The position numbers and the translations under genes were made by a program. A stretch of 64,000 nucleotides of DNA, from NCBI RefSeq assembly GCF_004795835.1, contig NZ_CP039249.1:3509001-3573000 (forward strand), in the 5' to 3' direction. Of the stretch, positions 25,974 to 34,187 are shown in pieces; within the stretch, counting starts at the first letter, position 1, and every line of letters begins with the position of its first letter. The DNA comes from Sphingomonas sp. PAMC26645. Its GTDB lineage: Bacteria; Pseudomonadota; Alphaproteobacteria; Sphingomonadales; Sphingomonadaceae. Under the pieces are notes generated by a model. The model saw nothing but the letters and a program-made list of their open reading frames with translations, did not search any database and was not told the DNA's origin.

Positions 25974-26687
25974 CTACCGACTCCCGCGCCAGATCTGAAG
26001 CGGTGCGCTCGGGTTCAGTCCGCCCTGACGCACCGGGCAGCGGCGGTAGCGGAAACGGCGGTCGAGGCAGATCCAGACCTCGTCGAGCCAGCCCTGCTTC
26101 GTCGCAGTCACGCGCATCATGTCCGCCTTCAAGCCCGGGTTCACGCCCGCCATCTCAGCCGCGAACCGGCCCGCGGTCAGTGGCGCACGCGACAACGCGT
26201 CCATGTTGGGATACCGAAGCTTGCCGTACAGCCCGGCCGACTGGTTGAAATACTTGGCGGGACGATAGCCGGGCATGCAGGTACCGTGTTTCGCCCATTC
26301 GTGCTGGAGCAATTGCGCGGACGGCGTGGTGCACAGGTGGGCACGGATCACCGGCGGCGGCACGAACTCCGCGTCGTGACAATATTGCGGCCAGTCCTTG
26401 CCAACGCCATCGGGCCAGAGCCCGTGCAACGTGAAGCCGAACCGGTTGCCCGCCCCGCACCGGAACGTCGACCCGGTGCGATCGCCATTCTCACGGCAAT
26501 ATTGCGGCGCCCAGGTGATCGCGAGCGTGTAGCTGCCGATCGGGATATCGCGCTTCGGCTGGCTCTCCGACGGCAGGTCCGGGCGGACGCGCTCGACCGA
26601 CGCGGGGGTCGAGCATTGATAGGCCTGCGCCTGCACGACGCTCGGCAACGCGATCGCTACGGCGGCGAGGGTCAGCCTGGAGATCAT
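25974..26687 (-). CDS. Secreted ribonuclease T2-family protein
   Basis: 237 residues with a signal peptide (MISRLTLAAVAIALPSVVQAQ). The two catalytic segments are visible: FTLHGLWP with His88 and QHEWAKHGTC with His129, Glu130 and His134. Several cysteines would form disulfides in the periplasm. RNase T2 enzymes cut single-stranded RNA through a 2',3'-cyclic intermediate, often to scavenge phosphate or nucleosides. Its start overlaps the preceding membrane-protein gene by four bases. Confidence 0.92.
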   Translation of the reverse strand: MISRLTLAAVAIALPSVVQAQAYQCSTPASVERVRPDLPSESQPKRDIPIGSYTLAITWAPQYCRENGDRTGSTFRCGAGNRFGFTLHGLWPDGVGKDWPQYCHDAEFVPPPVIRAHLCTTPSAQLLQHEWAKHGTCMPGYRPAKYFNQSAGLYGKLRYPNMDALSRAPLTAGRFAAEMAGVNPGLKADMMRVTATKQGWLDEVWICLDRRFRYRRCPVRQGGLNPSAPLQIWRGSR

Positions 26688-27142
26688 GCGACGTTCCCTC
26701 TGTCGGTATCCGTGTCGAAATCGGCGCCGTCGTCCTGACCGAACCAGGCTTTGCTCCCGGGCCGGAAGAGGTGGACGGCGGCGGCGACGTAGAGTGCTTC
26801 TGCGATGAGCGAGAGGATCGATGCCGTGCCGACAATCGCACTACCCGTCGCGAGCGTTGCAAGCGCCTGGACGGCGGCCCAGGTCGACAAGGCGGCGAGG
26901 ATCACGACCACCCATTTCGCGACGACGCTCGGCGCACGCGCGGTGAAGTACCAGAGCAGCACCGTCACCGCGATCCCGATGGCCTGGAACGTCGGCAATA
27001 TCCACGTCGCCTTGGCGAGTACCGGATAGGCGGTGACGATCGCCTCGCGCTGCGTCCAGGTCATCGCCGCGACGACCGTATCCAGTATGAACGCCGCCCA
27101 ATAGAGGCGCTCGTAGCGAACGATGGCAACCGGCCTGATCAT
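26684..27142 (-). CDS. Four-helix membrane protein of unknown function
   Basis: 152 residues with four hydrophobic segments at about 12-30, 46-66, 75-98 and 100-122, and an acidic C-terminal tail (QDDGADFDTDTD). No family recognised with confidence. It sits between nadC (52 bases upstream) and the RNase T2 gene, overlapping the latter by four bases, so all three are probably one operon. Confidence 0.72.
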   Translation of the reverse strand: MIRPVAIVRYERLYWAAFILDTVVAAMTWTQREAIVTAYPVLAKATWILPTFQAIGIAVTVLLWYFTARAPSVVAKWVVVILAALSTWAAVQALATLATGSAIVGTASILSLIAEALYVAAAVHLFRPGSKAWFGQDDGADFDTDTDRGNVA

Positions 27143-27194
27143 GGTCCTACTCCCTGACCTAGCCAGCCGAAGGCCCGCGCCGGATCTGGCGGAG

Positions 27195-28046
27195 CTATTC
27201 GACGGTCGCGAAGTCCAGCCCTATATCTGCTGCGGGCGCCGACTGCGTCAAGCGGCCGACCGACACATAGGTCACGCCCGATTCAGCGATCGCGCGGATC
27301 GTGTCGAGATTGACACCGCCCGATGCCTCGGTCGGGACGCGACCGGCGACGAGCGCCACCGCTTCGCGCAACATCGCCGGCGGCATGTTGTCGAGCAGCA
27401 GGTGCGTCGCGCCAGCTTCCAGCGCCGGCTCGATCTGGTCGATGTGGTCGACCTCGACGATGATCTGCGCGATTCCCGCGGCCTTTGCGCGACGAACCGC
27501 CTCGGCGACACCACCGGCAACCGCGACATGATTGTCCTTGATCATCGCCGCATCCCACAGCCCCATGCGGTGGTTCTGTGCACCACCCATCCGGGTCGCG
27601 TATTTCTCCAGCACGCGCAGGCCCGGGATCGTCTTGCGCGTGTCGAGCAGGATCGCGCCCGTGCCCTCGATCGCATCGACATACGCGCGCGTCATCGTCG
27701 CGATGCCCGACAGATGCTGGACGGTGTTGAGCGCGGACCGCTCGGCCGTCAGCATCGCGCGCCCTGCCCCTTCGAGCCGCATGAGTTCGGTGCCGGCGGC
27801 CACCTGCTGCCCGTCGCGGACGAGGCGTTCGATCCGCACGCCCGGGTCCAGCGCGCGGAAGAAGGCTTCGGCGAGATCGAGGCCAGCGACGACGATCGGA
27901 TCGCGGCTGTCCATGACGCCGGTGAACCGTGCGTCGGCGGGAATCACAGCGGCCGAGGTTATGTCGCCGATCGTGCCGAGATCCTCGGTCAGCGTTGCCG
28001 CGACGAAGGCGTCGATATCGAACGACTCGGGCAATGCTGTCTTCAC
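27195..28046 (-). CDS. nadC: Nicotinate-nucleotide pyrophosphorylase (carboxylating)
   Basis: 283 residues. It converts quinolinate and PRPP to nicotinate mononucleotide in de novo NAD synthesis. Signatures include TEDLGTIGDITS, LLDTRKTIPGLRVLEKYATRMGG split by the substrate-binding Arg residues, HRMGLWDAAMIKDNH and the C-terminal VGRLTQSAPAADIGLDF. nadA lies upstream on the same strand beyond a small plus-strand ORF. The two following genes are likely co-transcribed. Confidence 0.96.
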   Translation of the reverse strand: MKTALPESFDIDAFVAATLTEDLGTIGDITSAAVIPADARFTGVMDSRDPIVVAGLDLAEAFFRALDPGVRIERLVRDGQQVAAGTELMRLEGAGRAMLTAERSALNTVQHLSGIATMTRAYVDAIEGTGAILLDTRKTIPGLRVLEKYATRMGGAQNHRMGLWDAAMIKDNHVAVAGGVAEAVRRAKAAGIAQIIVEVDHIDQIEPALEAGATHLLLDNMPPAMLREAVALVAGRVPTEASGGVNLDTIRAIAESGVTYVSVGRLTQSAPAADIGLDFATVE

Positions 28047-28161
28047 CTGTCGTCTCCGGATTGTTCGTCGAAAAGATGCTCGGCGCGCGGTGCCAAAAAA
28101 GAGACGGTCCGAACAGTGACTTCACGGTTCATTCGACTCATCGAATTATTTTTCCGGTATA

Positions 28162-28186
28162 GGAACCATTCGATACTTCGAGGGTT
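28162..28186 (+). promoter_or_regulatory. EcfG-dependent promoter of a 50-aa ORF
   Basis: GGAAC at 28162-28166, 17 bases, and GTT at 28184-28186. Transcription would begin near 28193, leaving a 20-base leader with GAGGA before the ATG at 28213. A perfect match in exactly the right place relative to a small ORF. Confidence 0.75.
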
Positions 28187-28212
28187 TGCCGATCACTACC
28201 GAGGATATTCTT

Positions 28213-28365
28213 ATGCCCACCACCACGATGGCCGATACCGCACGCCTGCATGCCCTGCTGGACGAAGCTCTTACGCTGGCCGATACGCTGCAGCTGCCGC
28301 TTGCCGCCATCCATATCGACCAGGCGCTCGCCCAGTTGAGCGGTGCCGACGTCCCGGCACTCTGA
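28213..28365 (+). CDS. 50-residue helical protein, probable general stress regulon member
   Basis: The ORF begins MPTTTMADTARLHALLDEA and continues as a leucine/alanine-rich amphipathic helix pair with no cysteines or membrane span, ending DVPAL. The ribosome-binding site GAGGA (28201-28205) has seven-base spacing and an EcfG-type promoter lies just upstream. No family recognised. It lies between the nadC and nadA genes on the opposite strand. Confidence 0.68.
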   Translation: MPTTTMADTARLHALLDEALTLADTLQLPLAAIHIDQALAQLSGADVPAL

Positions 28366-28404
28366 GCGCGCCCTGATCTGAACTATTCCTGATGTGACCG
28401 CGCC

Positions 28405-28424
28405 GGGCTGGAATAATCCAGCCC
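28405..28424. terminator. Hairpin between convergent genes
   Basis: GGGCTGGA at 28405-28412 and TCCAGCCC at 28417-28424 with a four-base ATAA loop. It follows the 50-aa ORF by 40 bases and precedes the nadA stop. No T-run follows, so termination efficiency is uncertain. Confidence 0.5.
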
Positions 28425-28450
28425 GAACGGCGGCCAATTGAAACGGGCCG

Positions 28451-29434
28451 TCACTTCGGCCCGAGATCACCCTTCCCGACGGTATTCGATGCCATCGACA
28501 GCATGCGGTCGAGGCTTTTCTTCGCCTGGAGCCGAAGCCCCTCCTCGATCTCAATCCGCGGCGACAGGTCGCGTAGTGCGACGTACAGCTTTTCGAGCGT
28601 GTTGAGCGCCATGTACGGACAAATGTTGCAGTTGCAGTTGCCGTCCGCACCCGGCGCGCCGATGAAGCGCTTGTTCGGGAGCGCCTTTTCCATCTGGTGG
28701 ATGATGTGCGGCTCGGTCGCGACGATCAGCGTGTCGCCGGGCATCGCGAGCGCGTAATCGAGGATGCCGCGCGTCGAGCCGACGTAATCGGCGTGATCGA
28801 GGATGATCGGCGGGCATTCGGGATGCGCGACGACGGGCGCGCCGGGGTGCTGCGCCTTCAGCTTCATCAGCTCGGTCTCGCTAAACGCCTCGTGGACGAT
28901 GCAAACTCCCGGCCACAGCAGCATGTCGCGACCGGTCTTCCGCGCGAGGTACCCGCCCAGGTTACGATCGGGACCGAAGATGATCTTCTGATCGAGCGGG
29001 ATCTGCGCGAGGATCGTGTCCGCCGACGAAGACGTGACGATGATGTCGGAGAGCGCTTTCACCTCGGTCGAGCAGTTGATGTAGGTCAGTGCGATGTGAT
29101 CGGGGTGCTTCGCGCGAAAGGCGGCGAACTGCTCGGGCGGGCAGCTGTCCTCTAGGCTGCACCCGGCGTCCATGTCGGGGAGCACGACGATCTTGTCGGG
29201 CGACAGGATCTTGGCGGTCTCGGCCATGAACCGCACGCCGCAGAACGCGATCACGTCGGCGTCCGTCGCCGCCGCCTTGCGCGACAGGTCGAGACTGTCG
29301 CCGACGAAATCGGCCAGATCCTGAAGCTCCGGCTTCTGATAATAATGCGCGAGGATGACGGCGTTCTTCTCCTTGCGGAGGCGCTCGATCTCGGCGCGTA
29401 TGTCGATGCCGGCGAAGTTCTGCTTCAATTCCAT
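28451..29434 (-). CDS. nadA: Quinolinate synthase (iron-sulfur enzyme)
   Basis: 327 residues. It condenses iminoaspartate with dihydroxyacetone phosphate to quinolinate using a [4Fe-4S] cluster. Conserved features include [20 protein letters not shown], the [12 protein letters not shown] segment, HPECPP and CNCNICPYM, which supply the cluster cysteines. The ErpA and GrxD proteins of this window could take part in cluster delivery. No nadB gene is seen nearby. DUF4230 lies upstream, 29 bases away. Confidence 0.96.
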   Translation of the reverse strand: MELKQNFAGIDIRAEIERLRKEKNAVILAHYYQKPELQDLADFVGDSLDLSRKAAATDADVIAFCGVRFMAETAKILSPDKIVVLPDMDAGCSLEDSCPPEQFAAFRAKHPDHIALTYINCSTEVKALSDIIVTSSSADTILAQIPLDQKIIFGPDRNLGGYLARKTGRDMLLWPGVCIVHEAFSETELMKLKAQHPGAPVVAHPECPPIILDHADYVGSTRGILDYALAMPGDTLIVATEPHIIHQMEKALPNKRFIGAPGADGNCNCNICPYMALNTLEKLYVALRDLSPRIEIEEGLRLQAKKSLDRMLSMASNTVGKGDLGPK

Positions 29435-29463
29435 GGTCGTATCCCGAGTTTAGCGCCCGTCTT

Positions 29464-30189
29464 CTAGCGGCGATTCCCTAGCACGTCCTGCAGCGAGCGC
29501 GAGGTGTCCCAGCGCTCGGTATTCGCGGTCGGCTCGTCGGCGAAGCGCACCGCGACGGTCGCGTCGATTCCGGCAGCCCGCAGCGGCATCGCGAAACTGC
29601 GTTCGACCGCACGACGCGTGGCATCGCGGGCGAGCTTGATCATCGCGGGCTCGCGCGCCTGGCGGATCAGCTCGATCTGGCCGGCACGGCGGTTGGCGGC
29701 GTCGAGGCGCTTCTCGGCGTCGGTGAATGTGGTCAACACGCCGCCCGAACCATATTCGCGGACCGCGTTGAGATCGACCTGCGGGCCATCGGCCTCGACT
29801 GCAGGAAGGCGCACGGACAGCGTCTTTGACGTGCCGTCCCACGCGACATCGGACTGGGTGAGCTTGGCCATGTCGACTTCGTACCGGACCATGCCGGGCA
29901 TGATCAGCGTCTTCTCGGTGGTGAAGCCGAGCTGCGTCTGTTTCGAGGTAACAACGGCAACGTAACGCGCAGCGAAGGCAGAAAGCCGGTTCTGCTCGCG
30001 CAACCCTTCGAGGCTGGCACTGGCGATCGTCGTCGGATCGGGCGTGAGTCGATCGCTGACGTAGCGCTGCACGCCCCAGAGCACGAGCAGCCCTGCGAGG
30101 ACGAGGATCAAGACGATTCCGACGGCCTTTGCCAGGAACGGGGCCACGCCGCTCTTGCGTACGGGTTCGGTCACGCTGTCGTTCGCCAT
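29464..30189 (-). CDS. DUF4230 single-pass membrane protein
   Basis: 241 residues. After a short cytoplasmic N-terminus, a helix at about 20-40 (AVGIVLILVLAGLLVLWGV) anchors a periplasmic domain of the DUF4230 type: LREQNRLSAFAARYVAVVTSK and a GMVRYEVDMAKL strand, then a helical FTDAEKRLDAANRRAGQ region. Function unknown. It overlaps the MBL gene by 19 bases and precedes nadA, suggesting one transcript. Confidence 0.75.
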   Translation of the reverse strand: MANDSVTEPVRKSGVAPFLAKAVGIVLILVLAGLLVLWGVQRYVSDRLTPDPTTIASASLEGLREQNRLSAFAARYVAVVTSKQTQLGFTTEKTLIMPGMVRYEVDMAKLTQSDVAWDGTSKTLSVRLPAVEADGPQVDLNAVREYGSGGVLTTFTDAEKRLDAANRRAGQIELIRQAREPAMIKLARDATRRAVERSFAMPLRAAGIDATVAVRFADEPTANTERWDTSRSLQDVLGNRR

Positions 30190-31028
30190 GTCTCGCCTTC
30201 CTCGATAACCAGTCCGCGGGTTTGCAGGTCGTACAGATGCGCCAGCACCGATCGTGCCGCAGCTGGCACGAGCTGCGGGCCGAGACCGACATACATGCGC
30301 TCGACCATCGCCGGGATCGCCGACGCGCCCTTGCCAAGCAGGCGAAGGATCTGCCCCTCGCGTTGCTTGCGGTGGCCGAGCATGCCGCGGACGAGCCGTT
30401 GCGGCTTGTCGATCGCCTCGCCGTGACCGGGGTAATAGACCCGGTCGTCACGCCCCATCAGCTTTTCGAGGCTGGCCATGTACGCGGTCATATTGCCGTC
30501 GGGCGGCGAGACGATCGTCGTCGACCAGCCCATGACATGATCGCCGGAAAACAACGCCTTCGTCTCGGGCAGCGCGAAGGCCAGATGGTTCGAGGTGTGG
30601 CCAGGCGTCGCGATCGCCTCCAGAGTCCAACCTGTGCCGGTGACGGTATCGCCCTCCGAAAGAACGCGGTCTGGTGCGTAGGCGGCGTCGAACGAAGCGT
30701 CTGCGCGCGCGCCTGCGTCGGCGAGGTCGAACGGCGCAGCGCCGACGATCGGGGCGCCGGTGAGCGACTGGAGCGGACGCGTGGCGGGGCTATGGTCGCG
30801 GTGGTGATGCGTAACGACGATCGCCTTGACCGGCCGCCCTTCGATCACGCGCATCAGCGCGTCGATATGGGCGGGATCATTTGGACCGGGATCGATCACG
30901 GCAAGATCGGTCGTTCCGACGATGTGCGTCTGCGTACCCGTATAGGTGTAGGGGGAAGCGTTGGGCGCGAGCACGCGAACGACGAGCGGCTCGAGCTGGA
31001 TCGGGATACCGGTCGGATGCTCAGCCAT
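30171..31028 (-). CDS. MBL-fold metallohydrolase (LACTB2-like)
   Basis: 285 residues. The metal-binding motif THHHRDHS, the later HTSNH, SGDHVMG and PGHGEAI motifs are all present, so it should be catalytically competent. The C-terminal part resembles the winged-helix extension of LACTB2/RNase-like or hydroxyacylglutathione hydrolase-like members (LAHLYDLQTRGLVIEEG). Substrate unknown: thioester hydrolysis or RNA cleavage are both known in the family. It overlaps the DUF4230 gene. Confidence 0.85.
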   Translation of the reverse strand: MAEHPTGIPIQLEPLVVRVLAPNASPYTYTGTQTHIVGTTDLAVIDPGPNDPAHIDALMRVIEGRPVKAIVVTHHHRDHSPATRPLQSLTGAPIVGAAPFDLADAGARADASFDAAYAPDRVLSEGDTVTGTGWTLEAIATPGHTSNHLAFALPETKALFSGDHVMGWSTTIVSPPDGNMTAYMASLEKLMGRDDRVYYPGHGEAIDKPQRLVRGMLGHRKQREGQILRLLGKGASAIPAMVERMYVGLGPQLVPAAARSVLAHLYDLQTRGLVIEEGETWRTTA

Positions 31029-31218
31029 GGATGCGAAATGGCGGCTCGACGGGGCGATGGCAAGACCTCGTTAGTCGCGGAGAGCTGTCGGAAACTCTTA
31101 CAGGCCGACGCCGGGCCAAACCTGGATTAACTATCGAACGTCGCCAAAACTGCGAACGGCAGGTTCTGGCACAGGCCGTGCAACTACTATTCCGTCACCG
31201 AACGCGATCGCGTTCACA

Positions 31219-31263
31219 GGGTGGATCGACCGCTTTCCCTTCCGGTCTCGCGTCGATCCACCC
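31219..31263. repeat. Long-stem inverted repeat downstream of grxD
   Basis: GGGTGGATCGAC at 31219-31230 and its exact complement at 31252-31263, with a 21-base pyrimidine-rich loop. It begins 15 bases after the grxD stop, read on minus. No T-run on either side; it may stabilise the grxD mRNA 3' end. Confidence 0.6.
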
Positions 31264-31277
31264 ACCCGGTGCCTCGA

Positions 31278-31601
31278 TCAGTTGGCCTTCTGCGTCTCGA
31301 ACAACTGCGCCAGCTCGCCGCTCTCATACATCTCCATCATGATGTCGGAGCCGCCGACGAATTCGCCATCGACGTAAAGCTGCGGGATGGTCGGCCAGTC
31401 GGAATAGCTCTTGATACCCTGCCGGATGCCCTGATCCTGCAACACGTCGACGCTCTCGAACTCGACCTCGAGGTGGTTGAGGATCGCGATCGCGCGGCTG
31501 GAAAAGCCGCACTGCGGGAACAACGGGCTGCCCTTCATGAACAGGACTACCGGGCTGGCTTTTACCAGGGCGTCGATGCGGGCGTTGGAATCGTCGGTCA
31601 T
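31278..31601 (-). CDS. grxD: Monothiol glutaredoxin (CGFS type)
   Basis: 107 residues. The active-site motif is CGFS at residues 31-34, with the WPTIPQLYVDGEFVGGSDIM glutathione-binding segment. CGFS glutaredoxins carry [2Fe-2S] clusters and partner BolA proteins in cluster trafficking. bolA lies 11 bases upstream, which fits that partnership. It is the last gene of DUF1476-bolA-grxD. Confidence 0.96.
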   Translation of the reverse strand: MTDDSNARIDALVKASPVVLFMKGSPLFPQCGFSSRAIAILNHLEVEFESVDVLQDQGIRQGIKSYSDWPTIPQLYVDGEFVGGSDIMMEMYESGELAQLFETQKAN

Positions 31602-31612
31602 GTCTTCGGTCC

Positions 31613-31843
31613 TCAGGAGATTGCGGTCGTAAGCTGTAGTGCGTGCAGGACGCCGCCCATCCGACCGCCGAGCGCGGCATAGACGGCCTGATGCTGCTTC
31701 ACCCGGCTCATCCCGGCAAAGCTGGCGGCGGTGACCTTGGCAGCATAGTGATCGCCGTCGCCCGCGAGATCGGTGATCTCGACTTGGGCATCGGGGATCG
31801 CGTCCTTGATCATCGCTTCGATATCGTTGGCAGCCATCGGCAT
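31613..31843 (-). CDS. BolA-family protein
   Basis: 76 residues with the class II KH-like BolA core: IEAMIKDAIPDAQVEITDL, AGDGDHYAAKVTAASFAGMSR and the KQHQAVYAALGGRMGGVLHAL helix. It resembles IbaG/YrbA-type BolA proteins that bind monothiol glutaredoxins. grxD follows by 11 bases, and DUF1476 precedes by one base. Confidence 0.92.
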   Translation of the reverse strand: MPMAANDIEAMIKDAIPDAQVEITDLAGDGDHYAAKVTAASFAGMSRVKQHQAVYAALGGRMGGVLHALQLTTAIS

Positions 31844-31844
31844 A

Positions 31845-32168
31845 TCAATGCGACTCCAACAATTGGCGACGTGCCTCGATCATCTGCTGCGCCAGCGCGC
31901 GGCGGACGGTGGCCTCGTCATGGTCGAGCCCCGCGGCGGTCAGGTCGCCGACCAGTTTCCGCACGACGTCGTCATCGCCGCCGCCTTCCATGTCGGCATG
32001 CACGAGCGCGGTCGCATAGGCGTCCGTTTCCTCAGGGGTCAGCTGCATTTCATGCGCCGCCCAACCACCCAGCAGGCGATTGCGACGGGCCGTTATCCGG
32101 AAGGCCATCTCTTCCTCGCGCGCGAAATTCGCCTCGCTGGCGCGTTCGCGGTCGTCGAAAGTGGTCAT
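31845..32168 (-). CDS. ATPase inhibitor subunit zeta (DUF1476)
   Basis: 107 residues, helical and highly charged: MTTFDDRERASEANFAREEE followed by a four-helix body (LLGGWAAHEMQLTPEETDAYA). DUF1476 proteins are the zeta inhibitor of F1-ATPase described in Paracoccus; the N-terminal segment blocks rotation and ATP hydrolysis. Its location with bolA-grxD rather than with atp genes is usual in alphaproteobacteria. It is divergent from a small membrane-protein ORF. Confidence 0.9.
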   Translation of the reverse strand: MTTFDDRERASEANFAREEEMAFRITARRNRLLGGWAAHEMQLTPEETDAYATALVHADMEGGGDDDVVRKLVGDLTAAGLDHDEATVRRALAQQMIEARRQLLESH

Positions 32169-32329
32169 GTCGCGGGTCCCCGTTCAGTCTCGTGGTGGGC
32201 CCCGAGATAGGTCGCACAACGCCCCCGCGCAACAATCGACAGAAACGTACAAAAACTACTGGAACTATGGTCTGGTTGTAACGATATATAAGTCGATCAC
32301 GTGACACAGTGCACGGATAGGAGAGTGAT

Positions 32330-32473
32330 ATGACGACGCTATCCCAGCCGACATCCGTTTCCGTGGCCAAGACGCGCGCTACACCGCCGGTCGTGCACGG
32401 GCTTGCCTACGGAATTTTCGCGTCGATAGCGATGTGGGGGGCGATCGCCACCGTTGCGTATAACGTGTTTTGA
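32330..32473 (+). CDS. 47-residue single-span membrane protein
   Basis: A polar N-terminus (MTTLSQPTSVSVAKTRATPP) leads into a hydrophobic helix (GIFASIAMWGAIATVAYNVF) that ends the protein. The ribosome-binding site TAGGAGAG has five-base spacing, which strongly supports translation. No family recognised. It is convergent with the quinone oxidoreductase gene, whose stop is 22 bases away. Confidence 0.65.
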   Translation: MTTLSQPTSVSVAKTRATPPVVHGLAYGIFASIAMWGAIATVAYNVF

Positions 32474-32495
32474 ACCCCTGTAGAGGGGGCTGTAC

Positions 32496-33494
32496 TCAGC
32501 CGACCTCTACGACGAGTTTCCCGATAGCACCGCGAGCCGCCATCTTCGCGATGGCCTTGCCGCCGTCCTCGAAAGCAAATGTTTCGGTCACGCGCGGCGC
32601 GATCTTCCCGGCTTCCCACAAATCGAACAGCGTTTCGATATGCGCCTGGTTCGCCTTGGGATCACGCGCCGCAAACGCCCCCCAGAACACGCCGCACACG
32701 TCGCAGCTTTTGAGCAGCGTCAGGTTGAGCGGCAATTTCGGGATGCCGGCGGGGAAGCCGACGACGAGGTACTTGCCCTCCCACGCGATCGATCGCAGCG
32801 CGGGCTCGGCATAGTCGCCGCCGACCGGATCGTAGATCACGTGCGCGCCGTCACGACCGACCGCGGCCTTGAACTGCTCGGCGAGCGCCTTCGATTGGTC
32901 CTTGTCGAACGGGGCGCGGGCATAGATCAGCGTTTCGTCGGCGCCGGCGGACTTGGCGGCAGCAGCTTTTTCTTCAGACGAGACCGCGGCGACCACCTTC
33001 GCGCCGAACGCCTTGCCGAGTTCGATCGCGGCGAGCCCTACCCCGCCGGCCGCGCCGAGCACGAGCAGCGTCTGCCCCGCCTTGATATGGCCGCGGTCGA
33101 GCAGCGCGTGGATCGTCGTGCCATAGGTCAGGATCAGCGAGGCGCCCTCGGCGAAGCTGCGACCTTCGGGGAGGCGATAGAGCTTGGCGGGGTCGGCAAT
33201 GACCTTTTCGCACAGGCCACCGTGACCGAGCATAGCGATGACGCGGTCGCCGACTGCCCAGCCGGTGACGCCCTCGCCGATCGAGGCGATCGTGCCGGCG
33301 ATCTCACCGCCCGGTGCGAACGGGCGCTGTGGCTTGAACTGGTATTTGTCCTCGATGATCAGGACGTCAGGGAAGTTGATCGCGCAGGCCTTGACCGCGA
33401 CCACCACCTGTCCGGGACCGGCTACCGGATCGGGCAGCGCGACCATTTCCAGAGTTTCAGGTCCGCCGACTGCCTTCGACACCAATGCTCGCAT
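32496..33494 (-). CDS. NADPH:quinone oxidoreductase-family protein (zinc-free MDR)
   Basis: 332 residues of the medium-chain reductase superfamily. The N-terminal GroES-like part carries [19 protein letters not shown]; the Rossmann motif is [24 protein letters not shown]. Structural-zinc cysteines are absent, as in quinone oxidoreductase types. It probably reduces quinones or enoyl compounds with NADPH. Its ATG and a GGAGAG ribosome-binding site lie inside the 3' end of leuD, a 38-base overlap. Confidence 0.92.
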   Translation of the reverse strand: MRALVSKAVGGPETLEMVALPDPVAGPGQVVVAVKACAINFPDVLIIEDKYQFKPQRPFAPGGEIAGTIASIGEGVTGWAVGDRVIAMLGHGGLCEKVIADPAKLYRLPEGRSFAEGASLILTYGTTIHALLDRGHIKAGQTLLVLGAAGGVGLAAIELGKAFGAKVVAAVSSEEKAAAAKSAGADETLIYARAPFDKDQSKALAEQFKAAVGRDGAHVIYDPVGGDYAEPALRSIAWEGKYLVVGFPAGIPKLPLNLTLLKSCDVCGVFWGAFAARDPKANQAHIETLFDLWEAGKIAPRVTETFAFEDGGKAIAKMAARGAIGKLVVEVG

Positions 33495-34086
33495 ACCCGC
33501 TCTCCACCGTCGTCCAGGGGCGATTCGATGCGACCGCCTCCTCGAATTTCGAAATCTGGGTATCCCTTGCCAGCGTCAGGCCGACTTCGTCCAGCCCTTC
33601 CATGAGGCACTGGCGACGGAAAGCGTCGAGTTCGAAGGTGAAGCGGTCCTGGAACGGGGTGGTGACGGTCATCGTCTCGAGATCGACGGTGACGATCTGG
33701 TCCTTGGCGACCTCCAGCAGGCGGTCGATCGCCTCCTGCGGGAGGACGACGGGGACGATACCGTTCTTGAACGCGTTGCCCGAGAAGATGTCGGAGAAGC
33801 TCGGCGCGATGACCGCGGTGATGCCCATGTCGGCGAGCGCCCACGCGGCATGCTCGCGACTGGAACCGCAACCGAAATTATCGCCGGCAATGAGGATCGG
33901 CGACCCGGCATAGCGCGGGTCGTCGAAGATGTTGCCGGGTTGCGCGCGGACCGTCTCGAACGCGCCGCGGCCGAGGCCGGTGCGCGTGATCGTCTTCAGC
34001 CAGTGCGCCGGGATGATGACGTCGGTGTCGATGTTCTTGGCGCCCCATGGATAGGCGCGGCCCGAGACGGTCGTGACGGGGGTCAT
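33457..34086 (-). CDS. leuD: 3-isopropylmalate dehydratase small subunit
   Basis: 209 residues. With LeuC it isomerises 2-isopropylmalate to 3-isopropylmalate in leucine synthesis. Signatures: [33 protein letters not shown] and the [17 protein letters not shown] segment. The C-terminus runs about 18 residues past the usual RPW ending and overlaps the next gene by 38 bases. Its ATG overlaps the stop of a 34-aa ORF (ATGA). Confidence 0.96.
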   Translation of the reverse strand: MTPVTTVSGRAYPWGAKNIDTDVIIPAHWLKTITRTGLGRGAFETVRAQPGNIFDDPRYAGSPILIAGDNFGCGSSREHAAWALADMGITAVIAPSFSDIFSGNAFKNGIVPVVLPQEAIDRLLEVAKDQIVTVDLETMTVTTPFQDRFTFELDAFRRQCLMEGLDEVGLTLARDTQISKFEEAVASNRPWTTVESGYASIGVEGSRRT

Positions 34087-34187
34087 CGCTGTTCCGTGCG
34101 CTCCGGAACCACACGCGCCGATGCGACATAGGCCGCGACGCCGCTGATCATTGCGCCAGCCGCCAGCAATACAAAAACCTTCTTCAC
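34083..34187 (-). CDS. 34-residue membrane/leader-like peptide between leuC and leuD
   Basis: From a GTG at 34187 the peptide reads [20 protein letters not shown] followed by [14 protein letters not shown]: two lysines, a hydrophobic core and a charged tail, like a small inner-membrane or exported peptide. The GTG overlaps the leuC TGA (GTGA) and its TGA overlaps the leuD ATG (ATGA), so it is translationally coupled to both and leaves no non-coding gap. Function unknown. Confidence 0.6.
   Translation of the reverse strand: MKKVFVLLAAGAMISGVAAYVASARVVPERTEQR

Noticed and set aside
31219..31263. A strong terminator after grxD
   Set aside because: The 12-bp stem is real but lacks a T-run and has a long loop, so I list it only as an inverted repeat.
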